From assembly GCF_020559915.1 (NCBI RefSeq), contig NZ_JAJCLZ010000052.1, forward strand, positions 1-6,127: a stretch of 6,127 bases of DNA, written 5' to 3'. The position numbers and the translations under genes are program-made. Position 1 is the first letter of the stretch; each line of letters starts with the position of its first letter. The notes beneath the pieces were generated by a model. It ran no database searches. It was not told the DNA's origin and saw nothing but the letters and a program-made list of their open reading frames with translations. The stretch comes from Ruminococcus sp. 210702-SL.1.03 (GTDB taxonomy: Bacteria > Bacillota > Clostridia > Oscillospirales > Ruminococcaceae). This document shows, piece after piece, positions 4,521 through 6,127 of this stretch.

Positions 4521-6075
4521 TAAATATCACCAATTGAGGGTTGCCGCATACTGCCGTGTAAGTACAGAGCAAGAGGAACAGCAAAACAGCTATCAGGTGC
4601 AGATTGCATATTACACCGATTTAATTAATCGAAAGAAAGAATGGACGCTTGCAGGAATATTTGCAGACGAAGGAATTTCAGGCACTCAAACGAAAAAACG
4701 TACCGAGTTTAACCGCATGATTAGGATGTGCAAGAACAAAAAAATTGACCTTGTGATAACTAAGTCGATATCAAGATTTGCTAGAAATACCGTGGATTGC
4801 CTTGAATATGTTCGACAACTTAAAGACTTGGGGATAGGCGTTATTTTTGAAAAGGAAAATATAAACACGCTGACAATGACAAGCGAATTTATGATTGCTT
4901 TGTACGGCAGTTTCGCCCAGGCTGAGAGTGAATCCATAAGCAAAAATGTAAGCTGGGGCAAAGAAAAGGCTTTCCGTGAGGGCAAGGTACAGTTTCAGTA
5001 TAAATATCTTCTCGGCTACAAAAAAGGGGCGGACGGCAAGCCCGAAATTGTACCTGATGAAGCTGAAACAGTAAGACTGATTTACACGCTGTACCTTGAC
5101 GGATACACGCTTTTAAATATCGCAGATACGCTTATGGCTCAGGGCAGAAGGACGGCTACAGGCAAAAATATCTGGAGTAAAGGCGAGGTTCAGCGGATTC
5201 TGAAAAACGAGAAATATGTCGGCGACGCACTTCTGCAAAAGACTTTCACGGTGGACTGCATAACTCACAAAGTGGTGAAAAATAACGGAGAGCGACCGAT
5301 GTATCTGGTTACTGACCATCACGCTCCGATAGTTGACCGTGACACATATAACCGAGTACAACAGGAACTTGCAAGGCGCACTTCCAAGCGAAAAATCAGT
5401 GATAACACCAAAACTGAGCAAGGCAAATACAGCGGAAAATATGCGTTATCCGAGTTGCTGATATGCGGTCACTGCGGAACTCCATACAGACGCAGGATAT
5501 GGTCAAGAAACGGTAAAATGCAGGTGGTCTGGCGTTGCATAAGCAGATTGGAACACGGCAAAAAGTATTGTCCCGATTCGCCTACGATCAAGGAAGAACA
5601 GCTCCATAAGGCGATAATCAGGGCAATAAATAATTACTATTCCTGCCGTGATGATATTGTGAGGATTTTGAAAGCAAATATCGGCTCGGTACTTGAATGT
5701 CAGGGTCAGGAGGATATTTTAGCTGCCGAAAAAAGGCTTAGGGAAATCGACCAAGCAAGAAATGATTTAGTCGGATTGATAGCTTCGGGCGGCTGCGATG
5801 AGGATAAGCTTGACAGTGAGTTTGCAAAGCTTTATTCGGAAGAACAAAGTTTGAGTGAACGATTGGAAATGCTCAAGTCACAGAATAAAACGTCACAAGA
5901 AACCCAAGCCAAGCTCGATAAGATCATGGATATGATAGAGCATGAAAAGTTTGAATTGGAAACCTTTGATAATGTGCTGATACGCAAATTAATCGAGTGC
6001 ATAAAAGTACTGAGTAAGACCGAAATACTGGTGATTTTCAAGGGCGGATATGAGGTCAGGGCTGAAATTGAATAA
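4459..6075 (+). CDS. Large serine recombinase 2 (third gene of the triplet)
   Basis: A complete 538-aa large serine recombinase. The catalytic domain (about 26-172) has AAYCRVS with nucleophile Ser35, DEGISGTQ at 70-77 and KSISRFARN at 102-110, and ends near FAQAESESIS. The recombinase domain (about 183-310) includes LLGYKKGADG and ILKNEKYVGDALLQKTF. The zinc ribbon uses Cys336, Cys339, Cys360 and Cys371. A coiled coil (about 425-500) precedes a short C-terminal beta end (EILVIFKGGYEVRAE). GAGGAGG (4446-4452), 6 bases before the ATG, fixes the start, which overlaps the previous gene by 62 bases, so the two are translationally coupled. It is a paralogue of recombinase 1 but clearly diverged, which suggests a different DNA half-site preference or a heteromeric partnership (inference). 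It is the last gene of the operon before the terminator, probably near the element end. Confidence 0.95.
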   Translation: MSTASNVTIIPAKAQTEINRDKYHQLRVAAYCRVSTEQEEQQNSYQVQIAYYTDLINRKKEWTLAGIFADEGISGTQTKKRTEFNRMIRMCKNKKIDLVITKSISRFARNTVDCLEYVRQLKDLGIGVIFEKENINTLTMTSEFMIALYGSFAQAESESISKNVSWGKEKAFREGKVQFQYKYLLGYKKGADGKPEIVPDEAETVRLIYTLYLDGYTLLNIADTLMAQGRRTATGKNIWSKGEVQRILKNEKYVGDALLQKTFTVDCITHKVVKNNGERPMYLVTDHHAPIVDRDTYNRVQQELARRTSKRKISDNTKTEQGKYSGKYALSELLICGHCGTPYRRRIWSRNGKMQVVWRCISRLEHGKKYCPDSPTIKEEQLHKAIIRAINNYYSCRDDIVRILKANIGSVLECQGQEDILAAEKRLREIDQARNDLVGLIASGGCDEDKLDSEFAKLYSEEQSLSERLEMLKSQNKTSQETQAKLDKIMDMIEHEKFELETFDNVLIRKLIECIKVLSKTEILVIFKGGYEVRAEIE

Positions 6076-6087
6076 CGATTAAAATTT

Positions 6088-6119
6088 ACGGCTTGCGGAG
6101 AAATCTGCAAGCTGTTTTT
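6088..6119 (+). terminator. Intrinsic terminator closing the recombinase operon
   Basis: ACGGCTTGCGGA (6088-6099) pairs with TCTGCAAGCTGT (6104-6115): 12 pairs with two G-U wobbles, closed by a GAAA tetraloop (6100-6103) and running into TTTT (6116-6119). It begins 13 bases after the stop codon of the third recombinase. Placement and stability make it a confident + strand terminator. Confidence 0.88.
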
Positions 6120-6127
6120 GTTGGGAG

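Noticed and set aside
1..6127. CRISPR array, tRNA, rRNA or insertion sequence
   Set aside because: I saw no regularly spaced identical repeats, no tRNA-like cloverleaf, no rRNA sequence, and no DDE transposase with terminal inverted repeats.

Overview
The window looks like the terminal integration/excision module of an integrative and conjugative (or mobilizable) element from a low-GC Gram-positive bacterium. A gut Clostridia/Oscillospiraceae (Ruminococcus-like) host is most likely. This rests on AT-rich DNA, strong AGGAGG-type ribosome binding sites, a MazF very close to the Bacillus/Clostridium type, a DUF3789-like micro-protein, and three consecutive serine-recombinase genes. All genes I can support are on the + strand. 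No genus can be assigned from the sequence alone.

Layout: (1) 3-494, the 3' part of a small sigma-70-region-4-like regulator whose start lies off the left edge. (2) 495-947, about 450 bases without a gene, rich in inverted repeats and closed by a very good intrinsic terminator at 878-912; it may be a structured non-coding RNA or a long leader. (3) 948-1774, four tightly packed small genes: a 71-aa cysteine-rich protein, a MazF-family endoribonuclease, a 52-aa acidic protein overlapping the mazF stop, and a 37-aa one-pass membrane protein. (4) 1847-6075, three recombinase genes: a complete large serine recombinase (513 aa), a middle protein (342 aa) that has the DNA-binding and zinc-ribbon parts but no catalytic domain, and a second complete large serine recombinase (538 aa) whose start overlaps the middle gene by 62 bases. 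(5) 6088-6119, a GAAA-loop terminator that closes the operon.

How the parts fit together (inference): the two catalytic recombinases and the catalytic-domain-less middle protein probably act as one site-specific integration/excision machine. Element families with triplets of serine integrases are known among Firmicutes ICEs. The MazF cassette beside them may stabilise the element, but there is no recognisable MazE, so the antitoxin would have to be one of the two unknown neighbours. The sigma-like regulator may control transfer or excision genes.

The most interesting points are the structured 495-912 region, the missing catalytic domain in the middle recombinase, the unassigned antitoxin, the similar imperfect repeats upstream of recombinases 1 and 2, and the tandem perfect hairpins just before the third recombinase's ribosome binding site.
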